Part shown: one piece after another, positions 6,172-14,723 of the stretch
Layout of the letters: every line of letters begins with the position of its first letter
Numbering within the stretch: position 1 is the first letter of the stretch
NCBI GenBank assembly: GCA_022511355.1
Contig: JAFLRS010000002.1
Span: forward strand, 1-31,072
Length of the DNA: 31,072 bases
Source: Alistipes sp.
GTDB taxonomy: Bacteria > Bacteroidota > Bacteroidia > Bacteroidales > Rikenellaceae
Direction: 5' to 3'
Program-made: the position numbers and the translations under genes
The notes under the pieces: generated by a model
What the model was told of the DNA's origin: nothing
What the model saw: the letters and a program-made list of their open reading frames with translations, nothing else
The model's database searches: none

Positions 6172-7563
6172 CTATGCTCCATAGAGCCGCAACTCTCCTC
6201 CGAACTCCGCCGTACCGAATCTTTTCAGCATCGCCGTGTCGCGTTCAGGCTCGCCGCTGCCGAAGTCGAATTCGGTCATAAATCGCAACCGAATATCCGT
6301 ATCTTCGAATCCGATGCGTCGATACAGTCTTTTCGCATTCTCGCCGCTCGGAATCAATACTGCCGCTTCAAATTCCCGTTCGGCGCTCCGCACCGCTTCC
6401 TGCAGCAATTCTGAGGCTATACCTCGTTTTCGGAACTCTTCCGCCGTCGCCACGCCGTAGATGTAGGCCACGCGCCGACCTGCTGCGTCGGTCATTGGTA
6501 CAAGATGCGCCATTCCGACGATTCTCTCTCCGCTGCGGTGCAGAAAGCTGCGGATGCCGTAACGTTCGCGTTCGACCATGAATTTGTCTGTAAAAGTTCG
6601 TTCGTCGCCGAACGCTTCCGACCACAGCTCCGCGACGGCTTGTTCGTCGTCGGAGAGTTCGATGGCGGTAATTTTGTCTTCGAGCCGTGCGGGGTGATAC
6701 GACAATTTGGATTTGCGCAATCCTTCGAGTCCCATATCCTCTTCGCGATTGATGAATCGGAATTGTTGTGGCAGCGAGCAGGCAAACATTCGGTTGATTG
6801 CGGGGAATACGCCTTCGACGGCGGTATCGGCTTTTTCGACATGAATATCGAACACTTGGTTGTTTACGGGCGAGCCGTAGGTAAATGCGACGGGTTGTTG
6901 GCCTATTCGCAGCATACCGCCTTTGAGTCGGAGGGCTTCGAAGTTGTCGAATGCGCGTATTATGGCGAGTTGTTCGGCGGTAGCCGAGTTGTCGCTGTGG
7001 TGACTGTCGCTGTGATGATGTTTGCGCCATTCGAGTTCGAGTCGCAGACACTCTTCTTTGTGGGATGCTGCGAGGGGTTCGTACCGATAGTCGTAGAGGT
7101 CGTTGAAGCGGTTTATGTGGTTGCGTTTGGGTTGATATTTGCGTCCGGGGAGTTGTTGCAGATCTTGTGTATTGTAGATGTAGTCGGCGTTGTCGCGACT
7201 GCCTGCGCAGGCGAAGCGGTTTCCGTACAGCGATTTTATTGTTGCGGCAGCGGAAGCGGACAGACTTGTGATTTTCAGCCGGCACTTTTCGTGTGCGGCG
7301 TCTTCGGTTAGAATGGTGATGACCGTTGAGACGGTTGGGGCCGTCATTTGACGGCCCAGAAGCATATATGCGAATTGGTTTGTGCCTTCGGTGCGGTATT
7401 TTATTACCAGCAGACCTTCGATTTGGGCAAATTGCGAATGATATGTTTGCTGCCAGCAGAAGATGTTTGCGAAAGCTGCATCGCAGTTGCAAATCTCCTC
7501 CGAGGCGTATTTGTCGAATATCGGTTTGGTTTCGACGGTTATCGGCTCGAAGCGGATCATCAT
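6172..7563 (-). CDS. DUF2156-type / GNAT acetyltransferase protein
   Basis: The frame stays open upstream to 7827, but that part is arginine-rich and lies over nadC. The ATG at 7563 overlaps the nadC stop as ATGA, giving 463 residues starting MMIRFEPITV. The first 290 residues resemble the DUF2156 fold (the C-terminal domain of lysyl-phosphatidylglycerol synthetases, itself GNAT-like): FEPITVETKPIFDKY, CWQQTYHSQF, LRLKGGMLRIGQQPVAFTYG. The C-terminal 150 residues form a GNAT acetyltransferase with the acetyl-CoA loop EFRKRGIAS and the later SGENAKRLYRRIGFE. Two GNAT-like units in one chain suggest transfer of an acyl or aminoacyl group, but the substrate cannot be read. It is probably the last gene of the operon beginning with the TonB receptor. 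Confidence 0.8.
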   Translation of the reverse strand: MMIRFEPITVETKPIFDKYASEEICNCDAAFANIFCWQQTYHSQFAQIEGLLVIKYRTEGTNQFAYMLLGRQMTAPTVSTVITILTEDAAHEKCRLKITSLSASAAATIKSLYGNRFACAGSRDNADYIYNTQDLQQLPGRKYQPKRNHINRFNDLYDYRYEPLAASHKEECLRLELEWRKHHHSDSHHSDNSATAEQLAIIRAFDNFEALRLKGGMLRIGQQPVAFTYGSPVNNQVFDIHVEKADTAVEGVFPAINRMFACSLPQQFRFINREEDMGLEGLRKSKLSYHPARLEDKITAIELSDDEQAVAELWSEAFGDERTFTDKFMVERERYGIRSFLHRSGERIVGMAHLVPMTDAAGRRVAYIYGVATAEEFRKRGIASELLQEAVRSAEREFEAAVLIPSGENAKRLYRRIGFEDTDIRLRFMTEFDFGSGEPERDTAMLKRFGTAEFGGELRLYGA

Positions 7564-8420
7564 TCTGTTTGGCAGGCCTTGAGCGACATATCGAGCGACT
7601 TTATCTGATGAGTGAGTGCGCCCACCGATATAAAGTCCACGCCGGTTTGGGCATATTCGCGCAATGAGTCGAGGGTTATGCCGCCGCTGGATTCGGTTTC
7701 GCATCGTCCGGCCACTTTTTCGACAGCTTTGCGTGTCATTTCGGGAGTAAAGTTGTCGAACATTATTCTGTCGGCGCCGCCTGCGGCGAATACTTCGTCG
7801 ATATCTTCGAGCGAACGGACTTCGCATTCGATGGGGATATTTTTGCCGGTTTCGGCGAGATATCGGCGGGCGTTTTCGACTGCATTGCGGACTCCGCCGG
7901 CGAAGTCTATATGATTGTCTTTGAGCAGAATCATGTCGAAGAGTCCTATGCGGTGATTTTCGCCGCCGCCTATTTTTACGGCCATTTTGTCGAGCACGCG
8001 CATTCCGGGAGTGGTTTTGCGGGTATCGAGTACTTTGGTGTGCAGTCCTTTGAGACGGTCTGCGTATACGGCGGTTTGGGTAGCGACGCCGCTCATGCGC
8101 TGCATCACGTTGAGCAGAATGCGTTCGGCCTGAAGCAGCGAGCGTTCGCGTCCCGAGACGTAGAATGCGACATCTCCGGCCTTTACCCGTGCGCCGTCTT
8201 CGAGAACTTGTTCGAATTCCATTTCGGGGTCGAGCCGCTGCAGGATTATGCGTGCCACTTCTATTCCGGCGATTATGCCCTCCTGTTTGCAGAGCAGACG
8301 CATTCGTCCTCGTTGTTCGGCGGGTATGCAGCAGAGCGAGGTATGGTCTCCGTCGCCTATATCCTCTTTAATTGCGAGCTCTATAAGCTCGTCCACAAAA
8401 GGTTTGTATTCGGGTTTCAT
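7560..8420 (-). CDS. nadC: Nicotinate-nucleotide pyrophosphorylase (carboxylating)
   Basis: The 286-residue protein starts at the ATG at 8420 (MKPEYKPFVDEL), four bases after the lipoprotein stop; frame upstream of this is not needed. Quinolinate phosphoribosyltransferase motifs are clear: EDIGDGDHTS near residue 19, RILLNVMQRMSGVAT, LDTRKTTPGMR and KIGGGENHRIGLFDMILLKDNH. It converts quinolinate and PRPP to nicotinate mononucleotide, CO2 and pyrophosphate in de novo NAD synthesis, in the cytoplasm. Length and motif order are normal for the family. nadA and nadB are not in the window. The downstream acetyltransferase-like gene is coupled by the ATGA overlap. Confidence 0.95.
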   Translation of the reverse strand: MKPEYKPFVDELIELAIKEDIGDGDHTSLCCIPAEQRGRMRLLCKQEGIIAGIEVARIILQRLDPEMEFEQVLEDGARVKAGDVAFYVSGRERSLLQAERILLNVMQRMSGVATQTAVYADRLKGLHTKVLDTRKTTPGMRVLDKMAVKIGGGENHRIGLFDMILLKDNHIDFAGGVRNAVENARRYLAETGKNIPIECEVRSLEDIDEVFAAGGADRIMFDNFTPEMTRKAVEKVAGRCETESSGGITLDSLREYAQTGVDFISVGALTHQIKSLDMSLKACQTE

Positions 8421-8424
8421 GTCG

Positions 8425-8877
8425 TTATTCGTAAATTTCGGTGTAGACCACATCGTAGCCTGCACAGGTGAATTGCACCTTGGTATTTTGGGATATGTTG
8501 AATATGCATGAGAAGTTAGTCATAACATATCGCGGATATTCGGCGCCGTTGTAGTAGGGTATAATGTTGTCGGTTTCGTATTGGAATGCGACGTTTTCGG
8601 CAGTCGATTGATTGACCAATCCGCGCACTTCCATATTGAGCATGGGCATCTCCGCCACGAAGCGTGTTTTGTCCATAAACAGAGTGAAGGTTTGCTCTTC
8701 CGATTGTTCTTCGAGATGCCATTTTACCTCTTTGTCTTCGAAGACGAGTTCGCCTCCCTTGTATACCTGAAGTGCGATGCCGTTGTGCGGACCTTCATCT
8801 TGATTCTTTTCTTTCTCGCAGGCCGCGAATGCGAACAGGGCGATTGCCGCCATTGCATAAAATAATATTTTCTTCAT
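8425..8877 (-). CDS. Small predicted lipoprotein of unknown function
   Basis: The 150-residue protein begins with a lipoprotein signal, MKKILFYAMAAIALFAFAAC. Cys20 is the likely lipidated residue, followed by an acidic/Lys linker (EKEKNQDEG). The mature part is rich in beta-strand-like alternation (IALQVYKGGELVFEDKEVKWHL; FTLFMDKTRFVAEMPMLNMEV), suggesting a small beta-barrel or calycin-like fold. I do not recognise the family. It follows the TonB-dependent receptor gene by 45 bases and precedes nadC by four. It may be the surface or periplasmic partner of that receptor. Confidence 0.75.
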   Translation of the reverse strand: MKKILFYAMAAIALFAFAACEKEKNQDEGPHNGIALQVYKGGELVFEDKEVKWHLEEQSEEQTFTLFMDKTRFVAEMPMLNMEVRGLVNQSTAENVAFQYETDNIIPYYNGAEYPRYVMTNFSCIFNISQNTKVQFTCAGYDVVYTEIYE

Positions 8878-8922
8878 TTTTATAATTATATATTGTTAAT
8901 AATCAAATATTTGTCTTTTTTG

Positions 8923-11208
8923 TCAAAAGCTCAGACCGAGGGTGACGCCCATAATCCGAGGTTTGCCGCGTTGCAGGAAGTCGTGGGATATCGAGGCGAA
9001 GCGGAAGACGTCGAATCGGGTATCGGTCAGATTGCGTCCCCACAGTTCGAGCGACCAGTGCTGCTGCGACAGACGTATCGATGCTTCGAGCTGCGCATAG
9101 AAGGGTTGCGAGAGTGTGTTGTCTTCGTTCCACCATATTCGTCCCACGCCTTTGCCGCCTGCGCCGAAGGTTATCTGCTCCAGCCATTTGGCATTGACCT
9201 TGAGGGCGTATTCGGCGCGGATTGCCGCCGTATGCTGCGGTGCATAGGGTACATACTTGCCGGCATAGTCGCTTTTGCCGCTCACGAACTCCACGAAACG
9301 TGCATTCGTATAGCCGTATGACAAAAATACTGAAAAATTCTCGAACGGTAAAACGAGTGCCGAGAATTCGGCTCCGAAACTGCGTGATTTGCCTGCATTT
9401 GTCATCATTCGGCCCGTAGTTTGTCCTTCGGGGAAGACGGTGAGCTGCTGATTGCGGCAGTCGATGTAGAAGAGCGAGGCATCGACGCGCAGAATGCCGT
9501 CGGCTGTTGCGGCATGAGTTCCCAATTCGAAATTCCAGCTGCTTTCGGGTTTGTAGGCCACCACTTTGTCGATGTCGAAATTGCGCTGCCAATATACGCC
9601 CATCTTCTCCATGAGGAGTGTTTGCAGCACTTCCGAGAACATCTGCGTATTGAAACCTCCGGCCTTGTAGCCTTTCGACGCCGAAACATAGAGCGAATTG
9701 CGGGCATCGATTCTCCATACGGCGGTCACTTTGGGGAGTACTTCGAAGAAATTCTTTTTCAGTTTGCCGTTGTTTTCGAACGGGGTGATGTGTGTCTGAC
9801 CGAACGTGCAATCGACATCGGCGGCGCAGTTGTAGCGCAGTCGTGCGTGTTCATAGTCGAACCGTATTCCGGCCGAAAGGTCTACGGGTCCTATGTGAAC
9901 GGTCGATTCGTGGTACAGGGCTGCTCCGAACGACTGCATTTTGAATCGTGAATCGAAGAGCAGTTCGTCCGATGCGAAGACCGGAGTAATTCCCGAGTAT
10001 TGTGCGGCGTTTTTTACAATGAGTTCATCGATGCCGGTCTCTTTGAAGAGTACGGGGGCGTGCATTGAGGTGTGTTTTACGAATCCGAAGGCTCCGCACA
10101 GCCAGTCATAGATGCGTGGCTGCTCCTTGCGCGAACGTATTATGAAATCCTCGGAGACGATGTGTTCTGTGCGCCGTTGTGTGAGGGTGAAGTAGGAGAG
10201 AGGTGTAAAATCCTGATCGAGATTCATTTCGTCGTCGAGGTATTGCCAGGCGGTGATTGCGGCCAATGAATATCCGCGTCCGTTGTGACGAAGCGTGAGA
10301 GCGTCGTTTATGGAGGTACGGTCGTAGGAGCAGGGGTCGTTGTAGCGTATTTCTCCTTTCGATATTACTTGGTTGCCGTTGCTGTCGGAGAGCGGAGTAT
10401 CGCCGGCGAATGCGTAGGGGTAGCCGTTTTGGGCCGACAGCGAGAATGAGAAAGCGTTGTCGAGATGGAGAGCGTCGCCGTGCCGCCACTGGAGTTTGAG
10501 ACGTCCGCTACCTCCGCGTTCGGCTCCGCATCGCGAGTTGTCGAACAGATTTCTGAAGAATCCGTCCGATTGCGAGTAGTTGGCGGCGGCCGATATGCCC
10601 AATTCGTCGGTCAGACGCTTGTAGGCTGAGGCACGGAATTTCATCGAGTTTGCCGAGGCGTATTCGGCGCCGGCTCTCACGCCTTCGAACGTGAATGGCG
10701 AGAGGGTGTAGATGTTGATTACGCCGCCCATGGTATTTCGTCCGTAGAGGGTCGATTGAGGCCCCCGCAGTATCTCCATGCGGTCGATGTCGAAGAGATC
10801 GAAATCGTAGGCATCTTTGTTCATGACGGGCATATTGTCGATATTCATGCCCACGACCGGCTGGTCGATGCGTGCGCCGAGTCCGCGGACATATATCGAG
10901 GAGGTCATTTTCGAGCCGTAGTCGGGGATATAGAAGTTGGGGACGGTGAGCGAGGCTTCTTTGAGCGAGGTTATGCGATGCCGTTCTATGGCATCGGCGT
11001 TGAGTACCGTTACCGACAAGGGTCGGTTTCGCATGGCTGAACCCTGTTTGATTGCCGTCACCTGAATATCGTCCACTATGATGACGGTATCGACAAGCTC
11101 CTCTTTGCCCGAGAGTGCGGCCGGAGGAGCGGCCTTCACGAGGGCCGTCGGGCAGAGTGCGAACAAGGCGGCCGTCAGCGGGAGTATGGCGGAGGTCGAT
11201 ATTTTCAT
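8923..11208 (-). CDS. TonB-dependent outer-membrane receptor
   Basis: The ATG at 11208 gives 761 residues with a good signal peptide (MKISTSAILPLTAALFALCP, cleavage probably after VKA). Frame upstream of this ATG encodes a low-complexity stretch from a repeat-like spacer and is rejected. The plug domain follows: DDIQVTAIKQGSAMRNRPLSV, YVRGLGARIDQPVVGMNID, DRMEILRGPQSTLYGRNTMGG. A long beta-barrel ends in LGLSF with the terminal Phe expected for outer-membrane insertion. It lacks the carboxypeptidase-like N-domain of SusC proteins, so it resembles the siderophore or vitamin type. The ligand is unknown. It is the probable first gene of the operon with the lipoprotein, nadC and the GNAT-like gene. 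Confidence 0.9.
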   Translation of the reverse strand: MKISTSAILPLTAALFALCPTALVKAAPPAALSGKEELVDTVIIVDDIQVTAIKQGSAMRNRPLSVTVLNADAIERHRITSLKEASLTVPNFYIPDYGSKMTSSIYVRGLGARIDQPVVGMNIDNMPVMNKDAYDFDLFDIDRMEILRGPQSTLYGRNTMGGVINIYTLSPFTFEGVRAGAEYASANSMKFRASAYKRLTDELGISAAANYSQSDGFFRNLFDNSRCGAERGGSGRLKLQWRHGDALHLDNAFSFSLSAQNGYPYAFAGDTPLSDSNGNQVISKGEIRYNDPCSYDRTSINDALTLRHNGRGYSLAAITAWQYLDDEMNLDQDFTPLSYFTLTQRRTEHIVSEDFIIRSRKEQPRIYDWLCGAFGFVKHTSMHAPVLFKETGIDELIVKNAAQYSGITPVFASDELLFDSRFKMQSFGAALYHESTVHIGPVDLSAGIRFDYEHARLRYNCAADVDCTFGQTHITPFENNGKLKKNFFEVLPKVTAVWRIDARNSLYVSASKGYKAGGFNTQMFSEVLQTLLMEKMGVYWQRNFDIDKVVAYKPESSWNFELGTHAATADGILRVDASLFYIDCRNQQLTVFPEGQTTGRMMTNAGKSRSFGAEFSALVLPFENFSVFLSYGYTNARFVEFVSGKSDYAGKYVPYAPQHTAAIRAEYALKVNAKWLEQITFGAGGKGVGRIWWNEDNTLSQPFYAQLEASIRLSQQHWSLELWGRNLTDTRFDVFRFASISHDFLQRGKPRIMGVTLGLSF

Positions 11209-11239
11209 TACGCGATTATATACTTTAATGCACCATGAT

Positions 11240-11278
11240 GCCCCGCCCTTTCCCAAAGGGAGGAGAGAGGGGAGGGAA
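11240..11278. repeat. GC-rich hairpin-bearing spacer, possible interspersed repeat
   Basis: The spacer between rlmH and the receptor gene holds CCCTTT-CCC-AAAGGG (11246-11260) followed by a purine-rich AGGAGAGAGGGGAGGG tract. This sort of GC-rich stem-loop is often part of interspersed extragenic repeats. Only one copy is in the window, so repeat status is a guess. Lacking a T-run, it is not a standard terminator. Nothing else is seen in 11209-11331. Confidence 0.25.
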
Positions 11279-11331
11279 TGTAAATATGAAGATGAAAATA
11301 TCATACTGCCTGCATCATTCTGAAACGTTCC

Positions 11332-11805
11332 TCATTCGTGATGATAAGGTTCGTTGTTGAGGATTGTGAATGCGCGGTAGAGCTGTTCGGCGAATACCGC
11401 TCTGACGAACTGATGCGGGAAGGTCATTTTTGAGAGCGAGAGTTTGTAGTCGGCGCGTGCGTAGACTTCGTCCGAGAATCCGTAGGGGCCTCCTATGACG
11501 AATACGAGTCGTTTGATGCCGCTGTTCATTCGTTTGCGCATCATGTCGGCGAACTGCACCGAACGAAGTTCTTCTCCGCGTTCGTCGAGCAGAATCACGT
11601 AGTCGCTTTCGGATATGGTGCGCAGTATGGCGGCGCCTTCAGCCGACTTCTGCTGCTTCGAGGTCATGCTGCGGTTGTTGCGCAGGTCGGGCACGACGGT
11701 CATGGCGAATTTGCAGTAGAAGTTTATGCGTTTTGCGTAGGCTGCTATGAGGCTTTCCACCTCTTCGGAGTCGGTTTTTCCGACGGCTGTCAGTTCGATG
11801 TTCAT
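11332..11805 (-). CDS. rlmH: 23S rRNA (pseudouridine-1915 N3) methyltransferase
   Basis: The 157-residue protein has the complete RlmH (SPOUT) pattern: MNIELTAVGKT at the start, YAKRINFYCKFAMTVVPD, ILLDERGEELRS, VFVIGGPYGFSDEVYARADYKLSLSKMTFPHQFVRAVFAEQLYRAFTILNNEPYHHE at the end, with the SAM-binding knot in IGGPYGF. It methylates pseudouridine 1915 in helix 69 of 23S rRNA on assembled ribosomes. Length is standard. It lies 22 bases after the stop of the GH2-like gene and is probably transcribed with it. Confidence 0.96.
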   Translation of the reverse strand: MNIELTAVGKTDSEEVESLIAAYAKRINFYCKFAMTVVPDLRNNRSMTSKQQKSAEGAAILRTISESDYVILLDERGEELRSVQFADMMRKRMNSGIKRLVFVIGGPYGFSDEVYARADYKLSLSKMTFPHQFVRAVFAEQLYRAFTILNNEPYHHE

Positions 11806-11827
11806 TGTTCGGAGTCCTGCGTCGGGA

Positions 11828-13138
11828 TTAGAGGTCGGTATTCCATTCGCCGCGGGCGTCGTCGCATATTACGGGACGTTCTTTTTCGAGCGATTTCAGA
11901 TACTGATAGGCTTTGTACATTGCATAGCCGTTGCCGGTTTCGCCTCCGAGTACGAATCCTGCTGCCGAGGAGCGGTTGCGCATACGGAAGTACATGGCGT
12001 TTATGCGGTTGCGATACTCTTCGACCATGGCGGGGTCGTTCGACGGAGTTCCGCCCTGGTTGCGGTTGTCGCGTTCTTCGACGGCGTTTATGGCTGCGCG
12101 GTCGAATACGAACAGACCTGCACGGTCGCACTCTTCGTAGAACCACGCGGGCTGCGGGAATTCGGTTATTATGGTATTGATTCCCTGCTTTTTAAGTGTT
12201 GCGAGTTCGTTTCTGACGGCTTTACGGTCCGATTTCACGGCATATCGGTGCGATATGATGTTCACTTCGTTGCCGGCGCGGCTGAGTTTGCCGTCGGCCG
12301 TGAATCGGGTGATTCCGTATCCGGTTTTGAACGGAATATACTCTTCGGGTCGTCCGTTGCGCTTTATGTAGAGCATGAGCGAGTAGAGCGGAGCTTCGCC
12401 CGAAGATACTCCCCATTTGTAGGCGGGGATGTTGTATATGGGTGCGGTTATGCGGAGTGTGTCGAGCGAATGTCCCGCGACGGTCATTTCTCTTACGGCA
12501 TAGTCGATGAGTTTGCCCGAGGGGGAGGTTATGTCGTATCCTATGGATACGGGTTCTTCATAGTTGAAGTTGTTGGCCACGACGACATCCAGATATAGTC
12601 TTCCGGCTCCGGCTTCTGCGGAGTCGGGCAGAATGCGTGCTGCAAAATCCTCGATATGGAGTTTTCGCTGCCCGAAGATATAGCTTCCGCTGAAGCGCGG
12701 GAGTTCCGATTTTTTGCCGCTGTTCTGTATTTGCGGAGTGCGGCTTTGCCTCGGGAAGATGGCGGCGACGTTTCGTCCGTTGAGCAGGAGGTCGGAGATC
12801 ATGAAATCGGCGGGCGAGAGGTCATCTTCCGATTCGGCGGCGAGGTGTCCGTTTATGAAGAGGGTGTAGGCCGAACCGGGGTTTTCTATATGGAGATAGG
12901 CGTTGCTGTCACCCCAGAGGGCGTCGGTTTCGAATTCGAAGACGAAAGCCGACCCGTCGCCGTAGATGTCGCGAGGTTCGACGGATCGGTATTTAAGTGT
13001 ATTTTTGTGGTTGGCGGCAAGGGCATCTTCGCGCGTGTCGTAGGTCGTAAACTGCGTTCTGAATACTCTGGGGGCCTGTGCTGCTGCGTTGAGTGCGGAG
13101 AGTGCCGCTGCCAGCAGCAGAGCTGTTTTCATGTTCAT
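11828..13138 (-). CDS. Secreted glycoside-hydrolase-family-2-like protein lacking the C-terminal part
   Basis: The 436-residue protein has a signal peptide (MNMKTALLLAAALSALNAAA, cut near AQA). A jelly-roll-like sugar-binding region follows, with AFVFEFETDALWGDSNAYLH and YTLFINGHLAA, then an Ig-like middle (about 190-280). Last comes the beginning of a GH2 TIM barrel: RFTADGKLSRAGNEVNIISHRY and NTIITEFPQPAWFYEECDRAGLFVFD. Near the end FVLGGETGNG aligns with the beta-galactosidase acid/base motif GNESG; the Glu is kept but the Asn before it is Gly. The chain ends 40 residues later, before the strand carrying the nucleophile, so it is probably not an active glycosidase. No frameshifted remainder is seen: rlmH begins 22 bases on. 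A binding role or a shortened pseudoenzyme is possible. Confidence 0.75.
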   Translation of the reverse strand: MNMKTALLLAAALSALNAAAQAPRVFRTQFTTYDTREDALAANHKNTLKYRSVEPRDIYGDGSAFVFEFETDALWGDSNAYLHIENPGSAYTLFINGHLAAESEDDLSPADFMISDLLLNGRNVAAIFPRQSRTPQIQNSGKKSELPRFSGSYIFGQRKLHIEDFAARILPDSAEAGAGRLYLDVVVANNFNYEEPVSIGYDITSPSGKLIDYAVREMTVAGHSLDTLRITAPIYNIPAYKWGVSSGEAPLYSLMLYIKRNGRPEEYIPFKTGYGITRFTADGKLSRAGNEVNIISHRYAVKSDRKAVRNELATLKKQGINTIITEFPQPAWFYEECDRAGLFVFDRAAINAVEERDNRNQGGTPSNDPAMVEEYRNRINAMYFRMRNRSSAAGFVLGGETGNGYAMYKAYQYLKSLEKERPVICDDARGEWNTDL

Positions 13139-13162
13139 TCCTTTTATAATATATTATGCTGA

Positions 13163-13194
13163 CAAAGATACTTTTTTTTTGCTCAAGTCCCAAA
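13163..13194 (-). promoter_or_regulatory. Promoter of the GH2-like gene and rlmH
   Basis: On the minus strand TTTG (13194-13191) is followed after exactly 20 bases by TATCTTTG (13170-13163). Both elements match the Bacteroidetes consensus. Transcription should start about 13156, some 18 bases before the ATG at 13138. It interleaves with the asnS promoter on the other strand. Confidence 0.75.
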
Positions 13195-13209
13195 TAAAAC
13201 CTATCTTTG
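13178..13209 (+). promoter_or_regulatory. Promoter of asnS
   Basis: TTTG (13178-13181), 20 bases, then TATCTTTG (13202-13209): a full Bacteroidetes promoter. It predicts a start near 13216 and a leader of about 32 nt before the ATG at 13248. Its -33 box lies inside the spacer of the opposing promoter, so the two may compete. Confidence 0.75.
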
Positions 13210-13247
13210 TAGGTTGTAACGAGAAAAATGAATTAAACTGCATATCG

Positions 13248-14636
13248 ATGAAACATCAGAGAATTTCGGAACTGCTCGTCACCGGGGCACACGGTCAGGA
13301 TGTGGTGGTGAAGGGCTGGGTGCGCACCAAGCGCGGCAACAAGAATGTGACCTTCATTGCGTTGAATGACGGTTCGTGCGTTGCCAATATCCAGATTGTC
13401 GCCGACCCGTCGTCGTTCGACGAGGAGTTGCTCAAACGAGTGACTACGGGTTCGTGCCTGCGTGTGGACGGCAAACTTGTCGAGTCGTTGGGTTCGGGTC
13501 AGGGAGTTGAGGTTCAGGCTTCGGCGATTGAGATTTACGGAACGGCCGACCCCGAGACATATCCCTTGCAGAAGAAGGGTCATTCGCTCGAATTTCTGCG
13601 TGACATAGCATATTTGCGTCCGCGCACCAACACTTTCGGAGCTGTTCTCCGCATCCGCCATGCGATGGCTTATGCGATTCACAAATATTTCCACGAACGC
13701 GGATTCTATTATCTTCATACGCCGCTCATTACCGGTTCCGATGCCGAGGGTGCGGGTGCGATGTTCCGCGTGACGACTCTCGACATGAACAATCTGCCCA
13801 AGGGCGAGGACGGCAAGGTCGATTATTCGCAGGATTTCTTCGGCAAGTCGTGCAATCTTACCGTGTCGGGTCAGCTGGAGGGCGAGTTGGGAGCGCTTTC
13901 TCTGGGTCGCATCTACACTTTCGGACCGACGTTCCGTGCCGAGAATTCGAATACTCCGCGTCATTTGGCCGAGTTCTGGATGATTGAGCCTGAAGCCGCA
14001 TTCTTCGAGTTGGAGGATGACATGGAGCTTGCCGAGGACTTTTTGAAATATCTTATCAACTATGCGCTGGAGAATTGCGCCGATGATTTGGCCTTCATGA
14101 ACAAGATGTGGGACAACGAGCTGCTGGAGCGTCTGCACTTCGTGGTGGAGCACGATTTCCGGAGGCTGGACTACACCGAGGCCATCGAGATTTTGAAGTC
14201 GTCGGGGCGCAAGTTCGAGTTCCCGTGCGATTGGGGCTGCGACCTTCAGAGCGAGCATGAGCGATATTTGGTCGAGGAGCATTTCAAGCGTCCGGTGATA
14301 CTCATCAACTATCCGAAGGAGATAAAGGCATTCTACATGAAGCAGAACGACGACGGCCGCACGGTGCGTGCGATGGACGTTCTTTTCCCGAAAATAGGCG
14401 AGATTATAGGCGGTTCGGAGCGCGAGACCGATTACGGCAAACTTTCTGCAAGGGTGGAGGAGCTCGGAATCAACAAGGCCGACATCTGGTGGTATCTGGA
14501 TACCCGCCGTTGGGGTTCCGCGCCTCATTCGGGCTTCGGATTGGGCTTTGAGCGACTGTTGCTCTTCGTTACGGGCATGACCAACATTCGGGATGTCATA
14601 CCGTTCCCGCGCACTCCGAAGAATGCCGAATTCTGA
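13248..14636 (+). CDS. asnS: Asparaginyl-tRNA synthetase
   Basis: The ATG at 13248 gives 462 residues. Earlier frame (to 13089) covers the promoter and is rejected. An N-terminal OB-fold anticodon-binding domain occupies about residues 1-105 (VVVKGWVRTKRGNKNVTFIAL). It is followed by a class II catalytic core with motif 2 around TFRAENSNTPRHLAEFWMIEPE and motif 3 GFGLGFERLLLFVTG. The enzyme charges tRNA-Asn with asparagine using ATP. Motif 2 with SNTPRHLAEFWMIEPE favours AsnRS over AspRS or LysRS. Length is usual. It is followed after 87 bases by rpoN. Confidence 0.97.
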   Translation: MKHQRISELLVTGAHGQDVVVKGWVRTKRGNKNVTFIALNDGSCVANIQIVADPSSFDEELLKRVTTGSCLRVDGKLVESLGSGQGVEVQASAIEIYGTADPETYPLQKKGHSLEFLRDIAYLRPRTNTFGAVLRIRHAMAYAIHKYFHERGFYYLHTPLITGSDAEGAGAMFRVTTLDMNNLPKGEDGKVDYSQDFFGKSCNLTVSGQLEGELGALSLGRIYTFGPTFRAENSNTPRHLAEFWMIEPEAAFFELEDDMELAEDFLKYLINYALENCADDLAFMNKMWDNELLERLHFVVEHDFRRLDYTEAIEILKSSGRKFEFPCDWGCDLQSEHERYLVEEHFKRPVILINYPKEIKAFYMKQNDDGRTVRAMDVLFPKIGEIIGGSERETDYGKLSARVEELGINKADIWWYLDTRRWGSAPHSGFGLGFERLLLFVTGMTNIRDVIPFPRTPKNAEF

Positions 14637-14637
14637 T

Positions 14638-14673
14638 GCACGCATATGTCCGGCCGGCGGCCGGCGTGTGTGC
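14638..14673 (+). terminator. GC-rich hairpin between asnS and rpoN
   Basis: CCGGCC-GGC-GGCCGG (14650-14664) forms a compact stem, and the flanks GCACGCAT/GTGTGTGC can extend it with wobble pairs. No T-run follows, so it may slow transcription, shape mRNA stability or be only a weak terminator after asnS. Confidence 0.35.
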
Positions 14674-14723
14674 GATTGCGATGAAGACCTCCTGAGAGCA
14701 GTTATTAAGAGGTAATCGGGATT

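Noticed and set aside
7564..7827. Upstream extension of the GNAT-like gene to 7827
   Set aside because: The added residues are an Arg-rich run lying over nadC, and the ATGA overlap at 7560-7563 gives a better start.
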